Of a stretch of 12,282 nucleotides of DNA, positions 1 to 7,945 are shown piece by piece. The first letter of the stretch is position 1. Every line of letters begins with the position of its first letter. The position numbers and the translations under genes were made by a program. A model generated the notes under the pieces. The model was not told the origin of the DNA and did not search any database. It saw only the letters and a list, made by a program, of their open reading frames with translations. This DNA comes from Chloroflexota bacterium (GTDB lineage: Bacteria; Chloroflexota; Anaerolineae; UBA4142): positions 1 to 12,282 of the forward strand of contig JAMCRS010000239.1 of the NCBI GenBank assembly GCA_023380675.1. Reading direction: 5' to 3'.

Positions 1-80
1 TCCGGTTTCGTTTGGAACGATCGGATGGAGCCGGCCGCCTCTGCTTTACACCTGACGTCAAGCTCGAGATGGTGTCGGCC

Positions 81-737
81 TCAGGAAAGCTCGATGATGC
101 CCTTTTGGATCGCGTACTTGATCAGCTCTCCCCGGTCGTGCATGCCGAGTTTTTCCATGATGTGCGCCCGATGGTTCTGGACGGTGCGCACGCTCAGATT
201 CAACAGGTCGGCAATGGCCTTGTTCGTGTGTCCCTCGGCGATCAACTGGAGGACCTGCCGCTCGCGGTCCGTCAGGCCGTCGAACGACGCGCGCTCCTGG
301 CCGGTTTCGACGCGGCGGAGATAGTCTTCCACCAGACGTTTGGTGATCGACGGGTAGAGGAACGCCTCACCCTGATGGATCGCGCGAATGGCATACGTCA
401 GCTCGCTGCCGGCGACTTTTTTCAAGACGTAGCCTGCGGCACCGGCCTCGAGCATTTGTGAGACGTATTCGTCGCTCTCGTACATCGTGAGGACGAGCAC
501 GCGTGCGTCGGGCCACTCGCGCCGGATCTGTCGAGTGGCTTCCAGCCCGTTCAGCATGGGCATGGCGATGTCCATCAAGATCACGTCCGGCCTGACCGCG
601 CGGGCTTTCTCGACGGCGTCGCGCCCGTCGACCGCTTCGGCTACCACTTCCAGGTCTGGCTGGGAATTCAACAGCAGCCGAATTCCCTCACGCAGGATGG
701 TATGGTCGTCACACACAAGAACGCGAATCTTGGCCAT
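81..737 (-). CDS. NarL/FixJ-family DNA-binding response regulator
   Basis: This is a 218-residue two-component response regulator. The receiver domain occupies about residues 3-120, with the acidic pair D10/D11, phospho-acceptor D56 in MDIAMP and the conserved lysine K106 in YVLKK. A LuxR-type helix-turn-helix follows at about 155-215 (LTDRERQVLQLIAEG, then TNKAIADLLNLSVRTVQNH). Length and order are normal for the family, which binds DNA after phosphorylation. The ATG at 737 was chosen because MAKIRVLVCDDH is the canonical start of the receiver. No good Shine-Dalgarno precedes it, and the frame stays open to a TTG at 851 that overlaps the kinase stop, so a longer form is possible. The partner kinase lies 110 bases upstream. 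Target genes cannot be read from the sequence; control of the adjacent formate dehydrogenase operon is an inference from position. Confidence 0.93.
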   Translation of the reverse strand: MAKIRVLVCDDHTILREGIRLLLNSQPDLEVVAEAVDGRDAVEKARAVRPDVILMDIAMPMLNGLEATRQIRREWPDARVLVLTMYESDEYVSQMLEAGAAGYVLKKVAGSELTYAIRAIHQGEAFLYPSITKRLVEDYLRRVETGQERASFDGLTDRERQVLQLIAEGHTNKAIADLLNLSVRTVQNHRAHIMEKLGMHDRGELIKYAIQKGIIELS

Positions 738-847
738 GTTAAGACAGCAGCGTTCTTCGGCAGCCCGTCCGAACGTGCGGAATCCACCGCACATCGCGCG
801 CCGATCAAAGAATCCAGTCTTCGCCTTGCGGCTCGCTTTACAGGAAT

Positions 848-1891
848 TCAAGCCAGCGGGACCTGAACGCGCAAAAGGGTTCCCCGGCCGATCCCGGAAT
901 CGACGTTAAGGGTGCCCCCAAGCAGTTGCACGCGCTCCGCAACGCCAAAGAGTCCCCAGTGCTGCGGCGTGCTCGCGGTCACTTCGGGACCCTCGGCCTG
1001 AAAACCGGTCCCGTCGTCTTGCACGAGGAGCACCACGTTCGTCTCCTCGCGTGTGAGCTGCACGCGGACGTGCCGCGCGCTGGCATGGCGGACGACGTTC
1101 GTCATCGCTTCCTGCGCGATGCGGAAGAGCGCGGTTTCGATCGTCGGTGCGGCGCGGCCGAGATTGCTGCTGGCGTCGAATTGCACCTGGATGCCCGCCG
1201 GCTCCAGGCTGCTCTTGGCATACCACCGGACGGCGGCCGCGAGGCCGAGATCGTCGAGCAGCGCCGGGCGCAAACCAAAGATCATCTGGCGAACGTTGTC
1301 CAGGGTCTGTTCGACGATCACGCGCGTGTCCTGCATCTTGCCGCGAACCGAATCCGCGTCCGCTGGCAGCGCTTCTTCGCACATTTCGATGTTGAGCAGG
1401 ACTCGCGCGAGCGAACCGCTGGTGTCGTCGTGCAGTTCGCGCGCGATGCGCTTGCGCTCGTCTTCCTGCGCGCTGAGGACCTGCCCGGAAAGACTGCGGA
1501 GCTGCACCTGATTCGCCTCGATCATGCGCGTGTGAGCCGCCAGGCGCTCTAGCATGGTGTTCAGTGCCTGCGCGAGGCGCTTGAGCTGCGGATCGCCGAT
1601 CTCGTCGACGGGTGCGCGCACCGCGGCATCCCCGCGGTCGATCTCCTCGACGGTGCGCTGCAAGACGTGCATGGGCTGCAGCGCGCTCTGGAGGATGTAG
1701 GAATTGATGAGGAGGCTGAGCAGGATCCCCACGGTGGAAAAGAACAGCGCGAGCGCGATTCCCGATACGTGGACCAGGGCGCTCGTAATGAACGTCCCGC
1801 CGATCGCGCCGACGAGAATGACGACGGCATTGCCGATGAGGACTCTCTCAAGGATGGGCGCGTGTTCCCACGCCCTTTTGATTTCGATCAC
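848..1891 (-). CDS. Membrane sensor histidine kinase, NarX/DegS-like (HAMP, HisKA_3, HATPase_c)
   Basis: This 347-residue kinase has two hydrophobic segments (about residues 17-40 and 43-65) with almost no loop between them. A HAMP-like linker follows (about 66-120), then a HisKA_3 dimerisation helix with phospho-acceptor His154 in ARELHDD. The ATPase domain shows the N box EAMTNVVRHA (261-270), DDGTGF (292-297) and GLFGVAER (313-320). There is no periplasmic sensor domain, so any signal is sensed in the membrane, in the HAMP region or through a partner. It starts at GTG 1891, 19 bases after the formate dehydrogenase stop, with only a weak ribosome site. That spacing suggests it is co-transcribed with fdhA and followed by its cognate regulator. 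The signal is unknown; a redox or formate cue is only a guess from context. Confidence 0.92.
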   Translation of the reverse strand: MIEIKRAWEHAPILERVLIGNAVVILVGAIGGTFITSALVHVSGIALALFFSTVGILLSLLINSYILQSALQPMHVLQRTVEEIDRGDAAVRAPVDEIGDPQLKRLAQALNTMLERLAAHTRMIEANQVQLRSLSGQVLSAQEDERKRIARELHDDTSGSLARVLLNIEMCEEALPADADSVRGKMQDTRVIVEQTLDNVRQMIFGLRPALLDDLGLAAAVRWYAKSSLEPAGIQVQFDASSNLGRAAPTIETALFRIAQEAMTNVVRHASARHVRVQLTREETNVVLLVQDDGTGFQAEGPEVTASTPQHWGLFGVAERVQLLGGTLNVDSGIGRGTLLRVQVPLA

Positions 1892-1910
1892 AGGTCTTGT
1901 CCAATGTCGC

Positions 1911-4595
1911 TTACGACTGCTTGCGCTCCACCTTTACGGCGCACACTTTGAGCTCCGGAATCTTGGCGACCGGATCGACGGCTGGGTTGGTGAGGAAATT
2001 GCTCAAAGCCTCGGCGTAGTGAAAGGTCATGAAGACAACGCCATGTCCGACGCGGTCGGTCACCCACGCGCGCGACTCGATCGAGCCGCGGCGAGACGTT
2101 ACCCGCACCCAATCGCCGTCGGCAACCCCGAGGCACGCCGCATCGTCCGGGTTCACTTCGACGCGTTCTTCGGGCGCGAGCTCGTTCAGGCCGGCGACCC
2201 GCCGCGTCATCGCACCGGTATGGTAGTGCTGGAGGATGCGGCCGGTGGTGAGCGCGAACGGGAACGTCGTATCGGGCGACTCCGCCGGTTCCTGGTGCTC
2301 GACCGGGGAAAAGAGGCCCTTGCCGCGTGAGAATTTCTGCGTGTGCAGGATCGGGGTCCCCGGATGGTCCAGCGCGGGTACCGGCCACTGCAGGCCGGTC
2401 GTCTCGATCCTCGGATACGTGATGCCGGCGTACGACGGCGTGAGCGCGGCGATCTCCCGCATGATCTGCTCGGGGGAGTCATAGTCCCATCCGCCGGTCT
2501 GCCCCATTCGCTTGGCGAGCTCGCCGACGATCTCCCAGTCCGCGCGGACCTGTCCGATCGGCTCGATCGCCTTGCGGACCCGCTGGACCCGGCGCTCGGT
2601 GCTGGTAAACGTTCCGTCCTTTTCGGCGAACGACGCCACGGGCAGGACGACGTCCGCCAATTGCGCCGTTTCCGTCAGGAACAGCTCCGAGACGACAAGA
2701 AAGTCAAGATGCTGCAGTGCTTCGCGCACGTGCTGCGCGTCCGGGTCGCTCATGGCAACGTTTTCGCCGATGATCCACATTGATTTCAATGTGCCGCTAT
2801 GTGCCGCAGTGAGCATCTCGCCGACGGTTAAACCCGGCTTCGATGGAAGAGTCGCTCCCCAAGCCTTGCCGAACTTGTCGCGCGCGGGCTCGTCGATCAC
2901 ACGCTGATATCCCGTGTAGACGTTGGGCAGCCCGCCCATGTCGCACGCGCCTTGAACGTTATTCTGCCCGCGCAGCGGATCGACCCCTGCGCCGGGCTTG
3001 CCGATGTTGCCGGTGACCATGGCGAGGTTGGCGACCGCGAGGACGTTGTTGTGCCCCACGGTGTGCTGCGTGATCCCCATGGCGTACAAGATCGCACCCG
3101 GCTTGTTGCCGCCGTACAGGCGGGCCGCCGCGAAGAGATCGTCGACCGGCACCCCGGTGATCTCGCTGACCCGAGCCGGCGTGTACGTCTCGACCACCTT
3201 GCGCCACGCATCGTACCCCTCCATGCGCTCGGCAATGAATTCTTTGTCTTCGAGCCCTTCTTTCAGGATGATGTGCGCCAGACCGTTCAGCAGCGCAATG
3301 TCCGTCCCGAGCCGCTGCCGGATGTGCAGCGTCGCGATATTCGCCAGGTCGATCGAGCGGGGGTCGGCGACGATCAGCTTGGCGCCGCGGCGCACCGCCC
3401 GGCGTATGCGCGTCCCGATCACGGGATGCTGCTCGGTGGTATTCGACCCGATGACGAGCATCGACTGACACTCGTCGAGATCGGCTATGCTGTTGGTCAT
3501 CGCGCCCGAACCGAATGCTGTGGCCAGACCGGTCACGGTGGCAGCGTGTCAGAGGCGGGCGCAGTGATCGACGTTGTTCGTCCCCATCACTGCACGGGCG
3601 AATTTCTGAATGAGATAATTCTCTTCGTTCGTCGCCTTGGCCGAGGCCAGGACGGCGAACGAGTCCCCTTTGCTCTCTGCAAATTTCTGCGCGACCAAGC
3701 TCAGCGCTTCATCCCAGCTCACCTCGACCAGTTGGCCGTCCTTCCGCACGAGCGGCTGGGTCAGCCGGTCCTTGTGGTGAATGAACTCAAAGCCGTAGCG
3801 CCCCTTGACGCAGAGCGCCATACCGTTGACCGGGGCTTTGGGATTGGACGTGACTTGAACGATCTTTCCGTTGAGCACGTTCAAATCGAACTGGCAGCCG
3901 ACGCCGCAGTAAACGCACGTCGTCGTGACCTTTTTCATGTCGTAGGCCCGGCCGATGCCGCGGGACGGCTTGTCGGTCAAAGCCCCCGTCGGGCAGTACG
4001 CCGCGCACGCGCCGCACGATTCACAACCGGCCTCGAGCATCGTCACGTCCGCGCCGGCGACGATGCGATCGTTAAAGCCGCGATAGGCGACGCCCCAGAC
4101 GTTTCGTCCCTGTATCTCGGCGCACGCGCGAACGCAGCGCGTGCAGAGAATGCACTTGTTGAAATCGGTGAAAACGAACGGATTCGCGTCCGACCCGACG
4201 ACGTAGTTGTGCCGCTTGCCCTTGTGCTGCGGCCATTGGACCTGGTATCTGTAGACGTGGTCCTGGAGCTCGCAATTGCCGTTGGCCTGGCACGTCATGC
4301 AGTCGTTAGGATGGTCGGTCAGGAGCATTTCCAGAACGAATTTGCGCTCGTCGACGACCTTGGGCGTCTCGGTATGGACGACCATGCCCTCGCTGACGGG
4401 AAGCGTGCACGAGGCCACGAGCCCGCGCATCTTTTCGACCTCGACCACGCACAGGCGGCAGGCTCCGACCGGCTTGAGATCGGGGTGATGGCACAGCGTT
4501 GGAATGCTGACGCCGTTCGCCCGCGCCGCGTCGAGAACGGACTGACCCTCGCGCGCTTGAATCGGTTTGTCATCAATCGTCAGGTTTATGGGCAT
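1911..4595 (-). CDS. fdhA: Selenocysteine-containing NAD(P)-linked formate dehydrogenase, catalytic alpha subunit (UGA read as Sec349)
   Basis: This subunit catalyses interconversion of formate and CO2 at a molybdenum or tungsten bis-pterin site. The 894-residue product requires read-through of an in-frame TGA at 3551-3549, giving CARL-U-HAATV. The same place carries Sec in E. coli FdhF (CARV-U-HG) and Cys or Sec in homologues. Domains: NuoG-like [2Fe-2S] (C35, C46, C49, C63); His-Cys3 [4Fe-4S] (H95, C99, C102, C108); two ferredoxin-type clusters (C148/151/154/158 and C191/194/197/201); the molybdopterin-oxidoreductase cluster (C227, C230, C234, C262) followed by K264; the catalytic domain with Sec349 and His350; and a C-terminal molydopterin dinucleotide-binding domain. 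The N-terminal chain is that of soluble FdsA/HydA-coupled enzymes. ATG 4595 is preceded by AGGAG at good spacing; a TTG at 4619 is less likely. No Tat signal is visible, so the enzyme should be cytoplasmic. NuoF lies upstream, so it is probably the direct partner. Confidence 0.95.
3517..3551 (-). promoter_or_regulatory. Bacterial SECIS element (selenocysteine insertion hairpin) in fdhA
   Basis: Counting the U of UGA as 1, the mRNA carries GGUCU at 22-26, the same offset as the GGUCU loop of E. coli fdhF, and U17 is also present. Hand folding gives GUG/CAC (16-18 with 30-32), an A-C mismatch, and CC/GG (20-21 with 27-28) closing the GGUCU loop. A lower GCU/AGC pairing (7-9 with 33-35) is possible. 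An alternative register bulges U17, as in E. coli. Known bacterial SECIS elements sit directly after the UGA and bind SelB through this loop. The match in place and loop sequence is seen directly; the fold was not computed and the stem is less perfect than that of E. coli. Confidence 0.75.
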
Positions 4596-4614
4596 CCGGG
4601 ACTCCTTATGGGAC

Positions 4615-4646
4615 GTCAATTAGTCAACTAGTCAATCAGTCAATCG
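4615..4646. repeat. Octamer array, GTCAAYYR type (4 units)
   Basis: Four consecutive 8-bp units run GTCAATTA, GTCAACTA, GTCAATCA, GTCAATCG. They end 20 bases before the fdhA start codon, just outside its ribosome site. On the minus strand each unit reads as TTGAC pointing towards fdhA. The units resemble those of the other arrays in the window. Function is unknown. Confidence 0.85.
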
Positions 4647-4657
4647 GAACGCTTAAG

Positions 4658-4705
4658 GTTGGAACGTTGGAGCGTTTAAACGTTCGAACGTTCCAACGTT
4701 TGAAC
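4658..4705. repeat. Octamer array of palindromic GTTNNAAC units (6 units)
   Basis: Six contiguous 8-bp units run GTTGGAAC, GTTGGAGC, GTTTAAAC, GTTCGAAC, GTTCCAAC, GTTTGAAC. All but the second fit GTTNNAAC, so the outer six bases are self-complementary while the middle two vary. The array overlaps the 3' end of the upstream NuoF gene and supplies its last codons and stop. It is a different unit from the neighbouring GTCAAYYR array but has the same period. Confidence 0.88.
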
Positions 4706-6364
4706 ACCCCTGCGTTTGCTGGTCGGAACAGCCGGCTCGCTGCGCATTGGGCAGACGCTGCTTGGGCATTTGCGGTCGTGTGTGTGTGCGACGAATTCGT
4801 CACGGAAAAAGCGCAGGCCGGTCAGGATGGGCACCGCTGCCGCCTGACCCAGACCGCAGAATGAAGCAAGCTGCATCTCGGTCGCGATGCGCTCCAACCA
4901 AGCAATGTCGTCCATCGTCGCGCGCCCGTCGGCCACCAGGTCCAAGGTCTCTTTCGCCCGCGTGGTCCCGATCCGACACGGGACGCACTTGCCGCAGCTC
5001 TCGGCTGCAAAAAAGCGGAGCAAGACGCGCGTTAGATCGACCACGCACGTTCCTTCGCCGCAGATCAATAGTGCGCCCGATCCAAGCGCGCCGCCGCGTG
5101 CGGCCAGCTCGGCATAGTCCATCGGTACGTCGAGAAACGACGAATCCAAGAGCGAGCCGGATGCTCCGCCGGTCTGCGCCAGCTTGAAACCGCGGCCGTC
5201 CCGCATCCCGCCGCCGTACACCTCGACGACAGTGCGCAGGGTTGTGCCCATTGGCACCTCGATCAAGCCGGTGACGTTCACATCGCCGAGCATCGTGTAA
5301 ACTTTGGTCCCCGGGCATTTGGCGGTCCCGAGCGTCCGATACCACGGCGCGCCTTTGAGAATGATCGGCGGCAGGTTGGCTAAGCTTTCCACGTTGTTCA
5401 CCGCGGTCGGATTGCCCCAGATGCCCCAAGTGACCGGATAGGGTGGACGGATACGCGGCTCGCCGCGTTTCCCCTCCAGCGATTCGATCAATGCCGTCTC
5501 CTCGCCGCACACGTACGCACCGGCGCCCGAATGGATATGCACCTCGAACGAGAAATCCGACCCGAAAATCCCCTTGCCGAGCAGGCCGAGCGTGTGCGCC
5601 TGCGCGATCGCGCCTTCGAGGCGTTCCCGCGCAAGACGGTATTCACCTCGAACGTAAACGTACCCTTCGCGCGCGCCGATCGCATATCCGGCAAGCAGCA
5701 TTCCTTCGAGGATGGAATGCGGATCGCCCTCGAGCATGAGCCGGTCTTTGAACGTTCCGGGCTCGGATTCATCGGCGTTGCACAGGACGAACTTGCGCTC
5801 GCCGCGAGCTTCGGACACGAACTTGAGCTTGCTTCCGACCGGGAAACCGGCTCCGCCGCGCCCCTGCAAGCCGGCGTCGGAAATCTCTTGAATGACCTGT
5901 GCGGGCGTCATCAGCGTGAGCGCCTTGCCGAGCGCGGCGTAGCCGTCGTGCGCGATATACTCTTCGATGGACTCTGGATTGATGATGCCGGGGCGCGCGA
6001 GGACCACTCGCTGCTGCGCAAATACGGCACCCTGACGTGCTGGCACGCGCACGATCGCGCCGCTGAGAGGCTTGGCCGTCACCCGCAAGCCGTCGACGAT
6101 GCGCCCTTTGTAAAGATGTTCGGACACGATCAGGAGCGCGTCGTTCGGTCCGACCGGTCCGTAGACCGTGCCTTCGGGGTACACCGTCACGGCCGGCAGC
6201 TGCAACGCCGCAACGCGCAAATCGCCGGTCAAGGCGACGCCTACTTCGTCGCTCAATCCGTAGAACGCGATCTCGGCTTCCAGGGCGGACTTGACCGCTT
6301 CCGCGCCGCGCGAGAGGCTGACGGGGTCACCGGAAATGAGGACGTGCGAGCGTTTCACAGGCAT
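4676..6364 (-). CDS. nuoF: NuoF-like NAD(P)/FMN-binding diaphorase subunit with a cysteine-free N-terminal domain
   Basis: This 562-residue flavoprotein subunit passes electrons between NAD(P)(H), FMN and a [4Fe-4S] cluster. It shows the FMN/NADH-site motifs GRGGAGFPVGSK (168-179), CNADESEPGTFKDR (195-208) and GAGAYVCGEETAL (280-292). Cluster ligands are C457, C460, C463 and C503. The N-terminal 90 residues align with the thioredoxin-like [2Fe-2S] domain of the other NuoF here (both keep VYPEG and SEHL-KGR), but every cluster cysteine is missing, so no cluster is expected there. It lacks the two C-terminal ferredoxin motifs of its paralogue. About ten final residues (GVQTLERSNV) are encoded by the GTTNNAAC array. 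ATG 6364 has GGAG seven bases upstream. It lies between the membrane-protein gene and fdhA, which makes it the likely FdsB-type partner of FdhA. Confidence 0.93.
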   Translation of the reverse strand: MPVKRSHVLISGDPVSLSRGAEAVKSALEAEIAFYGLSDEVGVALTGDLRVAALQLPAVTVYPEGTVYGPVGPNDALLIVSEHLYKGRIVDGLRVTAKPLSGAIVRVPARQGAVFAQQRVVLARPGIINPESIEEYIAHDGYAALGKALTLMTPAQVIQEISDAGLQGRGGAGFPVGSKLKFVSEARGERKFVLCNADESEPGTFKDRLMLEGDPHSILEGMLLAGYAIGAREGYVYVRGEYRLARERLEGAIAQAHTLGLLGKGIFGSDFSFEVHIHSGAGAYVCGEETALIESLEGKRGEPRIRPPYPVTWGIWGNPTAVNNVESLANLPPIILKGAPWYRTLGTAKCPGTKVYTMLGDVNVTGLIEVPMGTTLRTVVEVYGGGMRDGRGFKLAQTGGASGSLLDSSFLDVPMDYAELAARGGALGSGALLICGEGTCVVDLTRVLLRFFAAESCGKCVPCRIGTTRAKETLDLVADGRATMDDIAWLERIATEMQLASFCGLGQAAAVPILTGLRFFRDEFVAHTHDRKCPSSVCPMRSEPAVPTSKRRGVQTLERSNV

Positions 6365-6377
6365 TTTCAGACTCCGA

Positions 6378-7091
6378 TCAGAGCGCAGCGGCGTAGAGGA
6401 TACCCATCTGCCCGATCACGTACGTTAGCCAGACCCAATCGTTCGCATTCTTGAGCGAGAGGCCGCGAATCTCCGTGACGCCGATAATGAAATCCGAAGC
6501 GACGAACGCCAGTCCGCCGAACGCGGTCAGCCAGAATGCGCCGCCCAGTGTGTAAGCTAGAGCGAGCGCGAACGACGCCATCACCCCGATCCACATTCCG
6601 TACAGCAGCGCTCCCACGTTGACCGAGCGGCTCTTTTCCGGATTGCGGATCACGAGGAGCCAGCCCAGGACCGATATCACGCCGTAAAGACCGACGCCGA
6701 ACGAAAGCCCCGTGACGAGGCGGTCGAGCGACAGAGTAAACGATGCCCGGTTGATCGTGACAAGGTAGGCCGTGATGTAACAGGCGTGAGCGACGGCAAA
6801 GGCGGCCATTCCGCCGATGAGCCGATTCGGTAACGGGATCAGCCGCGCCATGATGAGATCGCCGACAAAGGATGCGAACATGCCCCAAAGCACCCACTGC
6901 GCATAGGCGGGCGACCGGGCGCCGCTGGCCCAAATCACGCTGACAGCGGCGAGCAGGGATAAACTGAGCAGAATCCTGACCGGCCGCGGCAGCCGTCCGT
7001 TGGTGCTGCGCTCGGGCGGGTCCCGCCAGGGGCCAATAAGGCCTATCGCGAAGAGAATGACTTGAAATGCGATAAAGATCAGGACTGCCAT
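6378..7091 (-). CDS. YhhN/TMEM86-family integral membrane protein (putative lysoplasmalogenase)
   Basis: This 237-residue, very hydrophobic protein has about eight membrane segments (roughly 3-20, 38-56, 63-82, 93-112, 128-147, 158-180, 183-205, 219-236). Family features are visible: SFVGDLIM with D78, GGMAAFAVAHACY (93-105), GGLAFVASDFIIG with D200, and a terminal YVIGQ. Members hydrolyse the vinyl-ether bond of lysoplasmalogens, although bacterial members are mostly untested. ATG 7091 was chosen because the hydrophobic first helix begins there; the ribosome site is weak and the frame is open upstream. It ends 13 bases before the NuoF start, and the NuoF ribosome site lies in the overlap zone, so the two are probably co-transcribed. 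Its role beside a formate dehydrogenase is unclear. Confidence 0.82.
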   Translation of the reverse strand: MAVLIFIAFQVILFAIGLIGPWRDPPERSTNGRLPRPVRILLSLSLLAAVSVIWASGARSPAYAQWVLWGMFASFVGDLIMARLIPLPNRLIGGMAAFAVAHACYITAYLVTINRASFTLSLDRLVTGLSFGVGLYGVISVLGWLLVIRNPEKSRSVNVGALLYGMWIGVMASFALALAYTLGGAFWLTAFGGLAFVASDFIIGVTEIRGLSLKNANDWVWLTYVIGQMGILYAAAL

Positions 7092-7193
7092 ATTGGGTAA
7101 CCGACCGAACCTCGGGCCTCTTTCTTCTATAGAGACCGGAACCAGGATGGCAGACGTTGCGTGTGACAAGCCTTCCCGGTAAGTTCCGAGTTC

Positions 7194-7222
7194 TTGACAA
7201 GCTCTCGCGATACTGCTATGCT
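7194..7222 (+). promoter_or_regulatory. Sigma70-type promoter for the DUF4258/YgiT-like pair
   Basis: A perfect -35 box TTGACA (7194-7199) is followed, after exactly 17 bases, by TATGCT (7217-7222). Transcription would begin near 7229, about 12 bases before the ATG at 7241, leaving a very short leader. This is the clearest promoter in the window. It shows that the plus-strand pair carries its own expression signal, independent of the surrounding minus-strand operon. Confidence 0.72.
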
Positions 7223-7240
7223 TTGACTCGGCACCGTCCA

Positions 7241-7579
7241 ATGAGCCATAAGCGGGCACTACGATTCAGCGAGTTGATCGAACAGATTCGCGAAAAGATC
7301 GCGCAGGATCAATTTGAATATACTCGCCACGCGGTCGACCAGAGCATTCTACGACACATTACGGTCGAAGAACTGCGCCAAGCCATCTCAGGCGGCGAGA
7401 TCGTCGAGGACTACCCTGACGACAAGTACGGACCCCGTTGCCTCGTTTTTGGGATCACTTCGTCCGGGAAGCCTCTTCACATTCAGTGCAGTTATCCCTC
7501 TCGACGTCTAGTCAAGATCGTAACAGCCTACGTTCCCGATCCGAACCAGTGGACAGAATTCCGATTCGGGAGGACATGA
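7241..7579 (+). CDS. DUF4258 domain protein, likely toxin-like partner of a YgiT-type gene
   Basis: This is a 112-residue small basic protein. It carries the DUF4258 pattern: FEYTRHAVDQSILRHIT (26-42), a GEIVEDYPDDKYGPR stretch (52-66), hydrophobic strands with KPLH (77-80), VKIVTAYVPD (91-100) and a terminal W-x(3)-F-x(3)-R. Such proteins resemble RelE/BrnT-like folds and are often encoded just before YgiT-type zinc-finger genes, as here, so a toxin-antitoxin-type pair is the working idea; activity is not established for the family. ATG 7241 was chosen over one at 7157 because the promoter lies between them and the homology starts after it. It is on the opposite strand to all neighbours, convergent with nuoE and divergent from the membrane-protein gene, which suggests an inserted module. 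Confidence 0.82.
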   Translation: MSHKRALRFSELIEQIREKIAQDQFEYTRHAVDQSILRHITVEELRQAISGGEIVEDYPDDKYGPRCLVFGITSSGKPLHIQCSYPSRRLVKIVTAYVPDPNQWTEFRFGRT

Positions 7580-7580
7580 T

Positions 7581-7805
7581 ATGTCAATGCAATCGTCGGA
7601 AGAATCACTCGTCGAACGAAAGGTTACGTATACTCTAGAACAGAACGGCAAGCTCATTGTCATCGAAAACGTGCCCGCAAGGATCAACCTCGAAACCGGC
7701 GATCAATTGTTTGCGCCCGAAACCGTCGAACGTTTGCAGAATATGATTTGGGAGGAGAAAAAACCAACCCGCGTTATGCAAGTTCCGGTGTTCGAGTTCT
7801 CGTGA
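7581..7805 (+). CDS. YgiT/MqsA-N-like small protein lacking the zinc-binding cysteines
   Basis: This 74-residue protein starts one base after the DUF4258 stop, with GGAGG seven bases upstream, so the two are translationally coupled. The core ERKVTYTLEQNGKLIVIENVPARI with GDQLFAPETVERLQ is the YgiT-type pattern. The zinc ligands, normally a CxxC at the N-terminus and a CxxC after VPAR, are absent: the second site reads I-N-L-E-T-G, with Asn36 and Thr39 where Cys is expected, and no Cys occurs anywhere in the protein. No HTH domain follows, unlike full MqsA. It may act as an antitoxin-like partner that folds without zinc. The family assignment rests on pattern recognition, not a search. Confidence 0.78.
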   Translation: MSMQSSEESLVERKVTYTLEQNGKLIVIENVPARINLETGDQLFAPETVERLQNMIWEEKKPTRVMQVPVFEFS

Positions 7806-7945
7806 ACTGCAATCGGGAAGGACTCTTGCTCAACACATGGCGTAGCTTTCGCTAGCGTCAGGTTCCGTTCCATTCCTCTTTGAGTTTGCCGCCGATCTCC
7901 TTGCGCTCGACCGGCCGCGGCGCCGATCACGATTCCGTTTCACCC

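Noticed and set aside
1..80. Terminator downstream of the response regulator
   Set aside because: No stem followed by a T-run is seen on the minus strand in these bases.
3549..4619. Reading fdhA as two genes or as a nonsense-mutated pseudogene
   Set aside because: The two parts are in the same phase across one TGA at the catalytic residue, and a SECIS-like hairpin follows. Selenocysteine explains this better than a mutation.
2952..4631. A 559-codon open frame on the plus strand
   Set aside because: It lies antisense to fdhA, has no ribosome site or domain signal, and is a by-product of GC-rich codon use.
7806..7945. A gene or terminator between the YgiT-like gene and nuoE
   Set aside because: A short stretch on the minus strand (RPVERKEIGGKLKEEWNGT) reads like protein but lies between two stops with no start. 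The GCTAGC region gives only a 4-bp stem. It may be a gene remnant.
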